From positions 1 to 64,000 of the forward strand of contig NZ_AQQR01000010.1 of the NCBI RefSeq assembly GCF_002210095.1: DNA of 64,000 bases, read 5' to 3'. Below are positions 33,986 to 43,140 of the stretch, one piece after another. Position 1 is the first letter of the stretch. Each line of letters begins with the position of its first letter. Under the pieces are notes generated by a model. That model did not search any database, had not been told where the DNA came from, and was given only the letters and a program-made list of their open reading frames with translations. A program made the translations under genes and the position numbers. Source of the DNA: Marinibacterium profundimaris. GTDB taxonomy: Bacteria; Pseudomonadota; Alphaproteobacteria; Rhodobacterales; Rhodobacteraceae.

Positions 33986-35770
33986 ATGACCACGGAGCCC
34001 CGCAGCCGCGCCATTCGCAGCGCATGGATCACCCTTGCCCTGGCCCTCGTGGCCTTTCACCTTGCCCTGGTGTTTTCCGGGCTCGTGCGCAACCTGGTCA
34101 GCCGCCCGCTGCACATGGCCTTCATCCTGCCCTTCGCGCTGGTCTACCGGGCAGAGCCGGGATGGCAGCGGCGCACTGGCATCGGGCTGGCGCTGCTGGG
34201 CTGTGCCGCGGCGCTCTGGGTCGCGTGGAACAGTGACGCGCTGGCCGACCAGTACGGGTTTCTCGAGGGCAATTTCCAGCTGGTGATCGCCTGCATCCTG
34301 CTGGGTGTCGTGCTTGAGACCGCGCGGCGGATGATCGGCTGGCCCCTGCCGCTGGTGGCGCTGGCCGCCCTGCTCTACGGGCTGTTCGGGCAGCATATCC
34401 CCGGCGAATTCGGCCATTCCGGCACGCCGCTGCAAAGCTTCCTCGGCACGCTGACCATCGCCGAGGGCGGGATCTGGGGCTCGCTGACGGGCGTGTCGGT
34501 CAACGTGGTGTCGATCTTCGTGATCTTCGGCGCGGTGCTGAACGCGGGCGAGGCGGGCCAGGGCTTCATGAACCTGGCCTCGGCGGCGGCCGGCCGGCTC
34601 AAGGGCGGCGCGGCCAAGGTGTCGGTGCTGTCGTCCGCGCTCTTCGGGTCGATCTCGGGCTCGGCCTCGGCCAACGTGGCCTCCACCGGGGCGATCACCC
34701 TGCCGGCGATGACCCGGCTGGGCTATCCCAAGCGCCTGGCCGCGGCGGTCGAGGCGGTGGCCTCCTCGGGCGGTCAGATCATGCCGCCGCTGATGGGCGC
34801 CGGCGCCTTCGTCATGGTCGAGCTGACCGGGGTCCCCTACACCTCGATCATTGCCGCCGCGATCCTGCCGGCGGTTCTGTACTTCCTGGCCACCTGGGTC
34901 GGCATCAACGCCTATGCGACGCGCTTCAACCTGCGCGCGGTGGACGCGTCGGACCGCCCCGGTGCGCGCGACGTGATCATCACCTCGCTGTTCTTCCTGA
35001 TCCCCTTCGCCGTACTGATCTACGCCATGTTCTGGATCGGCTTCACCCCGGAATACGCCGCGGCGCTGGCGATCATCGCCGCCACCGCCCTGCTCTTCTT
35101 CAACGCCGAGCTGACCTTCGACCCGCCCCGCATCGCCGGCCGGCTGACCTCGGCCGTGCTGAACGCCGCCGGCCAGGTGGCGATGATCGGCTCGATCATC
35201 CTGTGCGCCTCCATCGTGATCGGCGTGCTGTCGATCACCGGCCTCGGCGTCAAGATCACCTCGCTGATCCTCGAAGGCTCCGGCGGGCTGCTCTGGCCCT
35301 CGCTGTTCCTGACGGCGCTGGCCTGCCTGGTGCTGGGCATGGAGGTCCCGACCACGGCGGCCTACGTGATCTGCGTCTCGGTGGCGGGCCCCGCGCTGAT
35401 CCAGCTGGGGCTGGAGCCGCTGCAGGCGCATCTTTTCGTCTTCTGGTTCGCGCTGCTCTCGACGATCACCCCGCCGGTCTGCGGCGCGGTGTTCATCGCC
35501 GCCGGCATGATCGGGGAGAACTGGCTGAAGGTCGCGATCACCGCCATGGCCCTGGGTGTGGGCCTTTACATCATCCCGCTGGGCATGGTGGCCAATCCCG
35601 CGCTTCTGGCGCTGGCCGACACCCCTGCCCGCGCGATCCTTGCCGCGCTCCGGATCGGCCTGGGGCTGGGGCTCGTTTCCTACGGGTTGATCGCGGCGCG
35701 CGGGATTCTGTCGCGCGGAGGCGCCTGCCTGGGCGGACTGGCGATCATTTTCGGTCATCTCTGGATTTAG
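33986..35770 (+). CDS. TRAP transporter fused permease (4TM-12TM)
   Basis: Single membrane protein of 594 residues combining the small and large TRAP subunits, as usual for TAXI systems. The N-terminal part (about residues 1-130) has four helices. The DctM-like part has SGSASANVASTGAITLPAM, SSGGQIMPPLMGAGAFVM and STITPPVCGAVFIAAGM, the conserved transport-site loops. It starts at ATG 33986 after the binding protein and is followed after 79 bp by a hydratase gene. Confidence 0.93.
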   Translation: MTTEPRSRAIRSAWITLALALVAFHLALVFSGLVRNLVSRPLHMAFILPFALVYRAEPGWQRRTGIGLALLGCAAALWVAWNSDALADQYGFLEGNFQLVIACILLGVVLETARRMIGWPLPLVALAALLYGLFGQHIPGEFGHSGTPLQSFLGTLTIAEGGIWGSLTGVSVNVVSIFVIFGAVLNAGEAGQGFMNLASAAAGRLKGGAAKVSVLSSALFGSISGSASANVASTGAITLPAMTRLGYPKRLAAAVEAVASSGGQIMPPLMGAGAFVMVELTGVPYTSIIAAAILPAVLYFLATWVGINAYATRFNLRAVDASDRPGARDVIITSLFFLIPFAVLIYAMFWIGFTPEYAAALAIIAATALLFFNAELTFDPPRIAGRLTSAVLNAAGQVAMIGSIILCASIVIGVLSITGLGVKITSLILEGSGGLLWPSLFLTALACLVLGMEVPTTAAYVICVSVAGPALIQLGLEPLQAHLFVFWFALLSTITPPVCGAVFIAAGMIGENWLKVAITAMALGVGLYIIPLGMVANPALLALADTPARAILAALRIGLGLGLVSYGLIAARGILSRGGACLGGLAIIFGHLWI

Positions 35771-35849
35771 GCCCCGCACCCTCTGGCCCCGGGCCCCGCG
35801 CCGCACTACCCCTGTTGCCACCCCCGCACCCCCGCAGACGAGAGACACC

Positions 35850-36563
35850 ATGACACCGCAGGACCACTTCGCCGACGCCCTGATCCGGGCCCATGACAGC
35901 GGCAGCCGCGCCGATGCGGGCGCCCTGCCCTCGCCCTCCTACGCCGAGGTTCTGGCGATCCAGTCGAAGGTGCAGGCACATCTTGGCCCGGTCGGCGGCT
36001 TCAAGGTCGGCGCGCGGCCCGACGGCCCGCCCACCCTGGCCCCGATCAGCGCCGCGCGGGTCTTTCCCTCGGGCGCCGAGATCGCCGTGCGCGACCGGAT
36101 GGGGATCGAGCTTGAGATCGGCTTTGAACTGCTGGCCGATCCCGATCCCGCCCTGCCGGTCACCGAATTCCTCCGGCCGCGCGTGGTGCTGGAACTGGTC
36201 GACACCCGCCTCACCGGCGTCGAAGACGATCCGATGAAGAAATTCGCCGACAGGCTGATCAACGACGGCCTGGTCCTCGGCCCCGATCTGCCCGACTGGG
36301 ACGGGACCGATTTCGGGCCCCTCGACGCCCGGCTCACCTGTGGCGACGTGACGGTGATCGACGGTGAAACCAGCGTTCCCGGCGGCTCGGCGCTGGCCAA
36401 TGTCGAACTGCTGCGCACCCATCTCGGGGCCCATTGCGGCGGGCTGCGCAAGGGCCAGGTTATCATCACCGGCTCGATCTCGGGCCTGCAATATTACCCG
36501 GCCGGAACCGCGGTCTCCGGCCGGATCGAGGGGATCGGAGAGGTCTCCTGCCAGCTGGTGTGA
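35850..36563 (+). CDS. 2-keto-4-pentenoate hydratase/oxaloacetate decarboxylase-type protein (MhpD family)
   Basis: 237 residues, fumarylacetoacetase-related fold. The acidic metal motif is seen in GIELEIGFEL, with VVLELVDTRL and VPGGSALANVELLR further on, all typical of MhpD/HpaH hydratases. Such enzymes add water to 2-hydroxypentadienoates in aromatic meta-cleavage pathways, or decarboxylate 2-oxo acids. No ring-cleavage gene is nearby. Its place behind a TAXI-TRAP importer suggests it handles the imported acid. It converges on an ATPase gene with a 4-bp gap. Confidence 0.82.
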   Translation: MTPQDHFADALIRAHDSGSRADAGALPSPSYAEVLAIQSKVQAHLGPVGGFKVGARPDGPPTLAPISAARVFPSGAEIAVRDRMGIELEIGFELLADPDPALPVTEFLRPRVVLELVDTRLTGVEDDPMKKFADRLINDGLVLGPDLPDWDGTDFGPLDARLTCGDVTVIDGETSVPGGSALANVELLRTHLGAHCGGLRKGQVIITGSISGLQYYPAGTAVSGRIEGIGEVSCQLV

Positions 36564-36567
36564 CGGA

Positions 36568-37548
36568 TCACTCCGCCACAACAGGCTCCCCGGCCCGGAT
36601 ACAGGCGACCCGCCGGCGCGGCGCCGGCATCAGCATCGGCGGCAGCCCCGCCGTGCATTCCGGCAGAGCCTTGGGGCAGCGCGGCGCAAAGGAACAGCCA
36701 TCGGGCTTGCTCTCAAGCGCCGGCGGCGCGCCCGGAATCGCGTTCAGCCGCTGGCCCTGTTCCACGTCATGCAGGTTCGCCGCCAAAAGGCCTTGCGTAT
36801 AAGGATGCCGCCCCTCGCGGATGATCTCGCGCGTGGTGCCCTCCTCGAAGATCTGACCGGCATACATCACCGCCACCCGCTCGGAAATTTCCACGGCAAC
36901 GCCGATATCATGGGTGACAAAGATCACCCCCATCCCGAATTCCTTCTGCAGCTCGCGCAGCAGCAGCAGGATCTGGATCTGCACCGTGGCATCCAGCGCC
37001 GTGGTCGGCTCGTCCGCCAGCAGCAGCCTCGGCCGGCAGGCCAGCGCCAGCGCGATCATCACCCTCTGCCGCATCCCGCCCGACAATTCGTGCGGGTAAT
37101 TGTGCAGCCGCCGGTTGGCCGAGGGGATCCGCACGCGGTCCAGCATGTCCAGAGCGACCGACATCGCCTCGTCCCGGCTGACGCCCTTGTGGCGCCGCAC
37201 CGATTCCGCGATCTGGTGGCCGACGGTGAACACCGGGTCCAGCGCCAGCGCCGGCTCCTGGAACACCATCGAGACCTCACCGCCCCGGTATTTCGCCAGC
37301 GCCTTGCCGCGCAGCGACAGCACGTCCACGCCGTTCACGTGGATCGACCCGTCGATCTCGCTCCGCTTCGGCGGCAACAGCCCCAGGAGCGTCTTCAACG
37401 TCACCGACTTGCCCGAGCCGCTCTCGCCCAGCAGAGCCAGAGTCTCGCCCTGCTCCATCGACAGCGACACGTCATTGATCGCATGGACTGTCCGCTTGCC
37501 CTTGAAGCGCACCGACAGGTTGCGGATATCGACCAGCTTCCCGGTCAT
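36568..37548 (-). CDS. ABC transporter ATP-binding protein (OppD/DppD-like)
   Basis: ATPase of the second family-5 importer, 326 residues. Walker A GESGSGKSV, signature LSGGMRQRVMIALALA, Walker [15 protein letters not shown], and the C-terminal CSFAPRCPKALPECTAGLP cysteine segment are present. The start overlaps the OppF-like gene by 4 bp. It is the last gene of the operon, whose order (receptor, DppB, DppC, OppF-like, OppD-like) differs from the first importer. Confidence 0.93.
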   Translation of the reverse strand: MTGKLVDIRNLSVRFKGKRTVHAINDVSLSMEQGETLALLGESGSGKSVTLKTLLGLLPPKRSEIDGSIHVNGVDVLSLRGKALAKYRGGEVSMVFQEPALALDPVFTVGHQIAESVRRHKGVSRDEAMSVALDMLDRVRIPSANRRLHNYPHELSGGMRQRVMIALALACRPRLLLADEPTTALDATVQIQILLLLRELQKEFGMGVIFVTHDIGVAVEISERVAVMYAGQIFEEGTTREIIREGRHPYTQGLLAANLHDVEQGQRLNAIPGAPPALESKPDGCSFAPRCPKALPECTAGLPPMLMPAPRRRVACIRAGEPVVAE

Positions 37549-38600
37549 GACGGCACCCCCTGCCCGGCCTTCGGATGGCCAGAGTCCGCATCATGCAGGT
37601 GGCAGGCCACCATGTGTTTCGCGTTCACCGACAGCCCGGCCAGCTTCGGCGTCTTCGTCTTGCAGACATCCGCCTTGAACCGGCAGCGCGTGTGGAACCG
37701 GCAGCCCGAGGGCGGGTTGATCGGGTTCGGCGGATCGCCCGACAGCGGCGGCTCCTTCGTGCGGTTGTCCGGGTCCATCGACGGCATCGCCGAGAACAGC
37801 GAGCGCGTGTAGGGATGCGCCTGCTCGGCCCAGATCGAGGCTACCGGCGCGACCTCGACCACCTCGCCCAGGTACATCACCAGGATCCGGTCCGAGATAT
37901 AGCGCACCACGTTCAGGTCATGGCTGATGAAGATATAGGTCAGGCCGAATTCGGCCCGCAGATCGTTGAGCAGGTTCAGCACCTGCGCCTCGACCGATTT
38001 GTCCAGAGCCGAGACCGCCTCGTCCAGCACCACCAGCCTTGGCGACATGGCCAGCGCGCGGGCGATGTTGACCCGCTGCCGCTGCCCGCCCGACAATTCA
38101 TGCGGATAGCGGTGGGCAAAGCGCGCCGGGTCCAGCCCCACGCGGTCCATCAGCTTGCGCGCGCGGTCCTCGGGCTTGTCCAGCCCCTGCACCCGGGCAC
38201 CGAAGGCGACGCTTGCCTCGATCGTCATGCGCGGGTTCAGCGTGGCATAGCTGTCCTGGAACACCATCTGCACGCCCCGGCGCAGGTCCTTCAGCGACAG
38301 TTTCTCGCCCAGGGCCAGCCCGTCGAAGATGATGTCGCCCTGGTCGCGTTCGGTCAGCCCGATCAGCAGCTTGGCGGTGGTGGACTTGCCGCATCCCGAC
38401 TCGCCTACGATCCCCAGCGTCTCGCCTTTGGCCACGTCGAAGGACACGCCATCGACGGCCTGCACCTGCGCCTGCACCCGGCCCAGCGGGCCGCCGCGCA
38501 CGGGGAAATACTTCTTCAGGTTCTGCACCTTGATCAGCGGCTGCGCGGGGCCCCCGGTATCGGGGGTTGGGTCGTACCCGACGTCTTCAGTCGCGGACAT
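37545..38600 (-). CDS. ABC transporter ATP-binding protein (OppF/DppF-like)
   Basis: Second ATPase of this importer, 351 residues. GESGCGKST is Walker A, LSGGQRQRVNIARALA the signature, LVVLDEAVSALDKS Walker B (DEA rather than the more usual DEP). The C-terminal CRFHTRCRFKADVCKTKTP has the cysteine pattern of the family. Its start at 38600 overlaps the DppC-like gene by 14 bp. Confidence 0.93.
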   Translation of the reverse strand: MSATEDVGYDPTPDTGGPAQPLIKVQNLKKYFPVRGGPLGRVQAQVQAVDGVSFDVAKGETLGIVGESGCGKSTTAKLLIGLTERDQGDIIFDGLALGEKLSLKDLRRGVQMVFQDSYATLNPRMTIEASVAFGARVQGLDKPEDRARKLMDRVGLDPARFAHRYPHELSGGQRQRVNIARALAMSPRLVVLDEAVSALDKSVEAQVLNLLNDLRAEFGLTYIFISHDLNVVRYISDRILVMYLGEVVEVAPVASIWAEQAHPYTRSLFSAMPSMDPDNRTKEPPLSGDPPNPINPPSGCRFHTRCRFKADVCKTKTPKLAGLSVNAKHMVACHLHDADSGHPKAGQGVPS

Positions 38601-39483
38601 TCATTGCACTCCTCAGGCCGTCGCTCAGCAGGTTCAGGCACAGCGAGGTGACGAAGATCATCATCCCCGGCAAAGCCGAGAGCCACGGGTTGATATAGAT
38701 GGCGGAGCGGAGCGTGTTCAGCATCAGCCCCCATTCCGGTTCAGGCGGCCGCACGCCGATGCCGAGGAACGACAGGCCGGCCGCCAGGATCATGCAGACA
38801 CTCGTGAGCGAGGTCGCGTAGACGAAGATCGGCGACAGCACGTTGCCGATCACGTGCATCCGGATCACCGTCCAGTTGTTCGCCCCCGTCGCCCGCGCCG
38901 CGTCGATGTAATCAAGCGAGCGCACGCCGGAGGTCACTGCCTCGGCCACCCGCGTGATCGGCGGGATGAACACGATGGTCAGCGACACGAGGCTGTTGAA
39001 GATCCCGGCGCCAAGCGCGCCCGAGATCGCGATCGCCAGCAGCACGGAAGGGAAAGCGAAGAACACGTCGATCGTGCGCATGATGATCGTGTTGGTCAGC
39101 CCGCCGACATAGCCGGCCAGCACCCCAAGGAAGGAGCCGATGAAGAAGGCGAAGACCACCGGCATCAGCCCGATGAACAATGTCAGCCGCCCGCCATAGA
39201 TCAGCCGAGCCAGCATGTCGCGGCCCTGCTCGTCGGTGCCCAGCGGATAGCCCTCGGTCCCGATCGGCTTCAGCCGCGCGATCATCGAGCCCTTGTACGG
39301 ATCCGCCAGCCCCAGCCACGGCGCAAAGACCGCCGACAGGATCAGCAGCATCAGCACGCCGAAACAAGCCATGGTCAGCTTGTCCTGCAGCAGCCGTTCG
39401 CCCACCCCGGCCCAGTAGCCCTGCGGTTTCTCCATGGGCGCCGGTTCGCGCCCGTCCATCATCTCGGGTTCGGCAAGGGCCAT
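38587..39483 (-). CDS. Peptide/oligosaccharide-type ABC transporter permease (DppC-like)
   Basis: 298 residues, six helices after a cytoplasmic N-terminus of about 30 residues. GTDEQGRDMLARLIYGGRLT is the DppC/OppC signature region, YIDAARATGANNWTVIRMHV the EAA loop, and LSFLGIGVRPPEPEWGLML the conserved C-terminal segment. It starts 3 bp after the DppB-like gene. Confidence 0.92.
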   Translation of the reverse strand: MALAEPEMMDGREPAPMEKPQGYWAGVGERLLQDKLTMACFGVLMLLILSAVFAPWLGLADPYKGSMIARLKPIGTEGYPLGTDEQGRDMLARLIYGGRLTLFIGLMPVVFAFFIGSFLGVLAGYVGGLTNTIIMRTIDVFFAFPSVLLAIAISGALGAGIFNSLVSLTIVFIPPITRVAEAVTSGVRSLDYIDAARATGANNWTVIRMHVIGNVLSPIFVYATSLTSVCMILAAGLSFLGIGVRPPEPEWGLMLNTLRSAIYINPWLSALPGMMIFVTSLCLNLLSDGLRSAMNVRD

Positions 39484-39486
39484 GGC

Positions 39487-40440
39487 TCAGGTCCTCTGGA
39501 TGCGCGGGTCGATCGCGGCCTGGGCCACGTCGACGATCAGGTTCATCGCCACGAACAGCAGCGCCAGCACGAGGATCGTGCCCTGCAGCAAGGGCAGGTC
39601 GCGCTGGAAGATGGCGTTCGACAGGAGAAATCCGGAGCCGGGCCAGTTGAACACCGTCTCGATCAGGATCGACCCGCCCAGAAGATAGCCCAGCTGCAGA
39701 CCCATGACCGACAGCGCGGTCGCGGCGGCATTGCGCGCCACGTGCCAAAGCACGTCCATCCGGGTCATCCCCTTGGCATAAAGCGCCTGCACGAAATCCT
39801 GCGTCAGGATATCCCCGGCCAGCGCCCGCACCGTCCGCGCCACGATCCCGATCGGCACCACCGACAGCGTCACGGCCGGCAGGATCAGGTGGCGCATGTG
39901 CTCCCAGTTCCAGACCCAGGCCTGCGACCCGCCGGGCCCCGCCCCCATCGACGGCAGCCAGCCCAGGTTGACGGAAAAGATGATGACCAGGACGATCCCC
40001 AGCCAGTAATTCGGCAGCGACACGCCGGTGATCGAGGCCGCCGTGACGGCGCGGTCGATCCAGGTGTCGCGGAAATAGCCCGCCAGGAAGCCCAGGAAGA
40101 CCCCGATCGGGAAGGCGATGACCGCCGCGCTCGCCGCCAGCAGCAGCGAGTTGTTGACCGCGCCGAAAACCTCCGCAGCCACGGGCCGCCCGGTGGCGAT
40201 GGATTTGCCCATGTCGCCCTGCGCCAGGTTGCCGATCCAGATCGCGTATTGCACCGCCAGCGGCTTGTCCAAACCATAGGCGGCGCGCATCGCGGCCTGT
40301 TCCTCGGCGGTGGCGTCGATCGGCATGATCGCCGTCAGCGGATCGCCCGGGGCGATCTGCACCAGCATGAAACAGATGACCGAGACACCGAAGGCCACCG
40401 GCAGAACCAGGATCAATCGACGGATAAGATAGCTGAGCAC
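39487..40440 (-). CDS. Peptide/oligosaccharide-type ABC transporter permease (DppB-like)
   Basis: 317 residues, with GTG as the start codon at 40440 giving MLSYLIRRLILVLPVAFGV, a typical DppB N-terminus. QIAPGDPLTAIMPIDATAEE is the periplasmic loop, YAKGMTRMDVLWHVARNAAAT the EAA loop, and GSILIETVFNWPGSGFLLSNA the conserved late segment. A terminator-like hairpin lies between the receptor gene and this start. Confidence 0.92.
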   Translation of the reverse strand: MLSYLIRRLILVLPVAFGVSVICFMLVQIAPGDPLTAIMPIDATAEEQAAMRAAYGLDKPLAVQYAIWIGNLAQGDMGKSIATGRPVAAEVFGAVNNSLLLAASAAVIAFPIGVFLGFLAGYFRDTWIDRAVTAASITGVSLPNYWLGIVLVIIFSVNLGWLPSMGAGPGGSQAWVWNWEHMRHLILPAVTLSVVPIGIVARTVRALAGDILTQDFVQALYAKGMTRMDVLWHVARNAAATALSVMGLQLGYLLGGSILIETVFNWPGSGFLLSNAIFQRDLPLLQGTILVLALLFVAMNLIVDVAQAAIDPRIQRT

Positions 40441-40466
40441 GGGACGTCGCCTCGAAAATTGAAAAA

Positions 40467-40496
40467 GGCCCCGCCACCCCGAAGGGCCGCGGGGCC
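40467..40496 (-). terminator. Attenuator hairpin with T-tract after binding-protein gene
   Basis: Arms GGCCCCGC (40467-40474) and GCGGGGCC (40489-40496) enclose a 14-nt loop and are followed on the minus strand by five T's. Placed between the receptor and DppB-like genes, so it should reduce read-through into the membrane and ATPase genes. Confidence 0.65.
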
Positions 40497-40505
40497 ATGT
40501 CGCGA

Positions 40506-42107
40506 TTACTCTTCGATCGTGATGCCGGAGAAGTTCTGGTACCAGTTCTGCGCCTGCACGAAGCCCTTCACCGAAGGCTTCATCGCCCGCGGGGCCACGT
40601 CATGGGTGACGAACAGGAACAGCGCGTCGTTGACGTATTTCTCATGCGTCTTCTGCAGCACCTTGGTCTGCTCTTCCGGATCGAAGGTCGTCTTGATCTT
40701 CGCGAAAAGCTCCTGCATCTCGTCGTCGCAATAATGGCCCCAGTTGGTGCCGTTCGGCGCGATCAGCCCGCAATCCAGGTGACGGATCAGGCCGGTGAAC
40801 GGATCCTGGATGAAGTAGGTGAAGTTGATCGACTGCGCCCCATCGACCGAGGCATCGGCCGCACCGGCACGCCACAGGTTGATCATCTGGTTCCACTCGA
40901 CAACCATGAACTCCACGTCGATCCAGATCTCGGCCAGGCTTTGCTGGACATATTCGTTCATCGGCAGCGGCAGCATCTGGCCCGACCCCGACGGCGAGAT
41001 CAGCGCCTTCACTTCAAGGCGGTTGTCCGGGCCATAGCCGGCCTCTTCCATCAGGGCCTTCGCGGCTTCGAGGTCGTATTTCACCTCGAATTCCGGATCA
41101 CCGAACCAGTTCGACGACGGCGGCAGGAAGCCTTCGGCCGGGACCATCAGGCCGCCCAGCAGCGGCGCCATGCCTTCGCGGTCGATCGCCAGGTTGGCGG
41201 CCTTGCGCACGCGGATGTCGTTCCAGGGCGACCCTTCCAGCCGCGACAGGTGCCACGTCCAGTTGTGCGGATAGGCGTTCGACGAGATGACGAAGCCGTT
41301 GCCTTCCATCGCCGGGATCGTGTCGGGCGCCGGCGCCTCGATCCAGTCGACCTGCCCCGACAGCAGCGCGGCGGACCGCGCGTTCGGCTCGGGCAGCGGG
41401 ATCAGGACCATCTTGTCCAGCTTCGGGATCCGGGTTTCATCCCAGTAGTCTTCAAACGGCACCAGCTCGGCGCGTTCGCGCGGCACGAAGGTCTCAAGCT
41501 TCCAGGGTCCGGTGCCCGAAGGCGTCATCGCGACCTTTTCCCAATCCTTCTCCAGCGCTTCCCAGTTGGCGCGCGACGACATCAGCACCCAGGTCATCTG
41601 GTAAGGCAGCGTGGCGTCGGGCTCCTTGGTGGTGATTTCCACCGTCAGCGGGTCGATGACCTTGTAGCTGGCCACCGCCGGAATGCGCGACTTGCCCTGC
41701 GCCGACTGGCGCGGGTCGTATTGTTCCGAACTCTCAACCAGCAGCTTGTCGAGGTTCCAGACCACGTCCTCGGCGGTGAAGTCCGACCCGTCGTGGAACT
41801 TGACGCCCTCGCGCAGCTTGAAGGTCCATGTCAGACCGTCGTCGGCCACCGACCACTCGGTCGCCAGACCGGGGATCAGCGTCGACGCCTTATCGGCGCT
41901 GGTCAGGTCCCATTCGATCAGCGAGTCATAGACCGTGTAGCCCATGAACCGCATCCCCTCGCCACCCTGGTCCGTCTGGCCAGTGGTCAGCGGGATGTCG
42001 GCGGCGGTCATGCCGATGCGCAACGTGCCCTGAGCCTGCGCGAGTGAGCCGCAGGCCATGGCGAACGCGGTCGCAAAGATCGCGACGCCCTTTCCCAGAT
42101 TAGACAT
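40506..42107 (-). CDS. ABC transporter substrate-binding protein, family 5 (peptide type)
   Basis: Periplasmic receptor, 533 residues. Signal peptide MSNLGKGVAIFATAFAMA with cleavage near SLAQAQ. LRIGMTAADIPLTTGQTDQGGEG and TFKLREGVKFHDGSDFTAEDVVW are family-5 landmarks. First gene of the second importer. The ligand is unknown; the racemase-like gene upstream in the same direction hints at an amino-acid or peptide-like compound, but that link is weak. Confidence 0.92.
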   Translation of the reverse strand: MSNLGKGVAIFATAFAMACGSLAQAQGTLRIGMTAADIPLTTGQTDQGGEGMRFMGYTVYDSLIEWDLTSADKASTLIPGLATEWSVADDGLTWTFKLREGVKFHDGSDFTAEDVVWNLDKLLVESSEQYDPRQSAQGKSRIPAVASYKVIDPLTVEITTKEPDATLPYQMTWVLMSSRANWEALEKDWEKVAMTPSGTGPWKLETFVPRERAELVPFEDYWDETRIPKLDKMVLIPLPEPNARSAALLSGQVDWIEAPAPDTIPAMEGNGFVISSNAYPHNWTWHLSRLEGSPWNDIRVRKAANLAIDREGMAPLLGGLMVPAEGFLPPSSNWFGDPEFEVKYDLEAAKALMEEAGYGPDNRLEVKALISPSGSGQMLPLPMNEYVQQSLAEIWIDVEFMVVEWNQMINLWRAGAADASVDGAQSINFTYFIQDPFTGLIRHLDCGLIAPNGTNWGHYCDDEMQELFAKIKTTFDPEEQTKVLQKTHEKYVNDALFLFVTHDVAPRAMKPSVKGFVQAQNWYQNFSGITIEE

Positions 42108-42289
42108 TCAAGTCTCCCAGTTGTCCCGTTTTTTGTTGTCACGCGAACATCCGGCAGGCCGGGCCATGCCCGGACCGATGCGAACCGATCGCGTCCACCG
42201 GGGGAGTGTCACAATGCCCTCAATTCAGAGACCAGATAATTAGTGGCGTCTGGCCCGCTTCCGGCCGGAGCAGGGGGTGGACGCCCAAT

Positions 42290-42331
42290 TTTTGCCCAAA
42301 TACTTAGCATTTGCAAAGATTTAGGGCAAAA
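42290..42331. promoter_or_regulatory. Inverted repeat upstream of the second importer
   Basis: TTTTGCCC (42290-42297) and GGGCAAAA (42324-42331) are perfect inverted copies 26 bp apart, with a palindromic TTTGCAAA at 42310-42317 between them. They lie in an unusually A/T-rich patch just after the racemase-like gene and about 180 bp before the importer start. An operator is possible; the large spacer argues against a terminator. Confidence 0.35.
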
Positions 42332-42334
42332 GTG

Positions 42335-42985
42335 TCACGGATGACGGTCCGGATCGGCGCCTGCCAGGGCCTGGGCGATCTCTTGCGCCGCCGCAGGGAT
42401 CGGCGCGATCAGCGGAACGGGCGCCCGCCCCGCCAGCCGGTCGGCCGCGCGGCCCAGCGGCCCGCCCCCGATGATCGCCACCTCGGCCCCGGCCTGCGCG
42501 GCCCGGCCGGCGGCCTGCAGAAGCGCTGCGTCCAGCCGGTCGGGATCGGCCATCAGCGCCAGCGCATCGCCCTCGGCAAAGTGGCAGCCGATGTAGCGCC
42601 CAGCCCCCGCATGCGCCCGCATCAGCCGGTCGATGGGCTGTTCGAGGCCCGGCGTCGTCGTCACCACCGCAAAGCGCCGCCCGCCTGCGCCGGCGGCCCG
42701 CGCGGCGGCCGCGCCAATACCGATCACGGGGCAGGCCAGCCGCGCCGCCAGCGCGGCCCGGCCCGGATCGCCGAAGGCCGCGACCATGATCGCGTCGGCA
42801 GGCCCCGGCTCCGCCGCGCCCACCAGCCGCGCGGCCTCTTCCAGCGCCGCTCCGGTCACCAGCATCCCCGGCCCTTCGGGCGCGGTCCAGCCTTCGACCC
42901 CGTCCAGGATCCGCCCGGCGATGGCGACCATGTCGCGGGTGGTACCGGCGTTGGAATTTGGGTTCATCAGGATGATCCTCGGCAT
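42335..42985 (-). CDS. Asp/Glu (hydantoin) racemase-family protein lacking both catalytic cysteines
   Basis: 216 residues from the start at 42985 (MPRIILMNPNSNAGTT, the exact family N-terminus; a longer frame to 43081 adds an unrelated Ala/Gly/Arg-rich head). The first catalytic position, usually ACFGDPG, reads AAFGDPG at 69-75. The second, usually LGCAGM, reads IGGGPLG at 172-178. The protein has only two cysteines, in LACPV and IGCHF, both elsewhere. Two-base racemisation is therefore unlikely; it may be a lyase-like or binding relative. It is transcribed towards the second importer. Confidence 0.8.
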   Translation of the reverse strand: MPRIILMNPNSNAGTTRDMVAIAGRILDGVEGWTAPEGPGMLVTGAALEEAARLVGAAEPGPADAIMVAAFGDPGRAALAARLACPVIGIGAAAARAAGAGGRRFAVVTTTPGLEQPIDRLMRAHAGAGRYIGCHFAEGDALALMADPDRLDAALLQAAGRAAQAGAEVAIIGGGPLGRAADRLAGRAPVPLIAPIPAAAQEIAQALAGADPDRHP

Positions 42986-43140
42986 CGTCTCCGCCCTTCT
43001 TGCGCCTGCGCTGTCGCCGGCACCCTTCGCCATGGCCGCTGGCGCGGTCAAGCCGCCCGGGGCCCGCCCGCGCCGGCCCAAAGCGTTACCAGAAGGTTAA
43101 TACGCCGCCGCAACCCCTTGATATCATTAAGGTGGCCAAG

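Noticed and set aside
33737-35851. Long antisense frame (about 700 codons) over the TAXI-TRAP permease
   Set aside because: Low-complexity Arg/Gln/Asp/His composition and no family similarity; the opposite strand encodes a conserved membrane protein.
38329-40734. Very long open frame (about 800 codons) antisense to the second importer
   Set aside because: It is rich in Arg, His, Gln and Asp with no domain, and runs opposite to clear permease and ATPase genes. High GC makes stop codons rare in this antisense phase.
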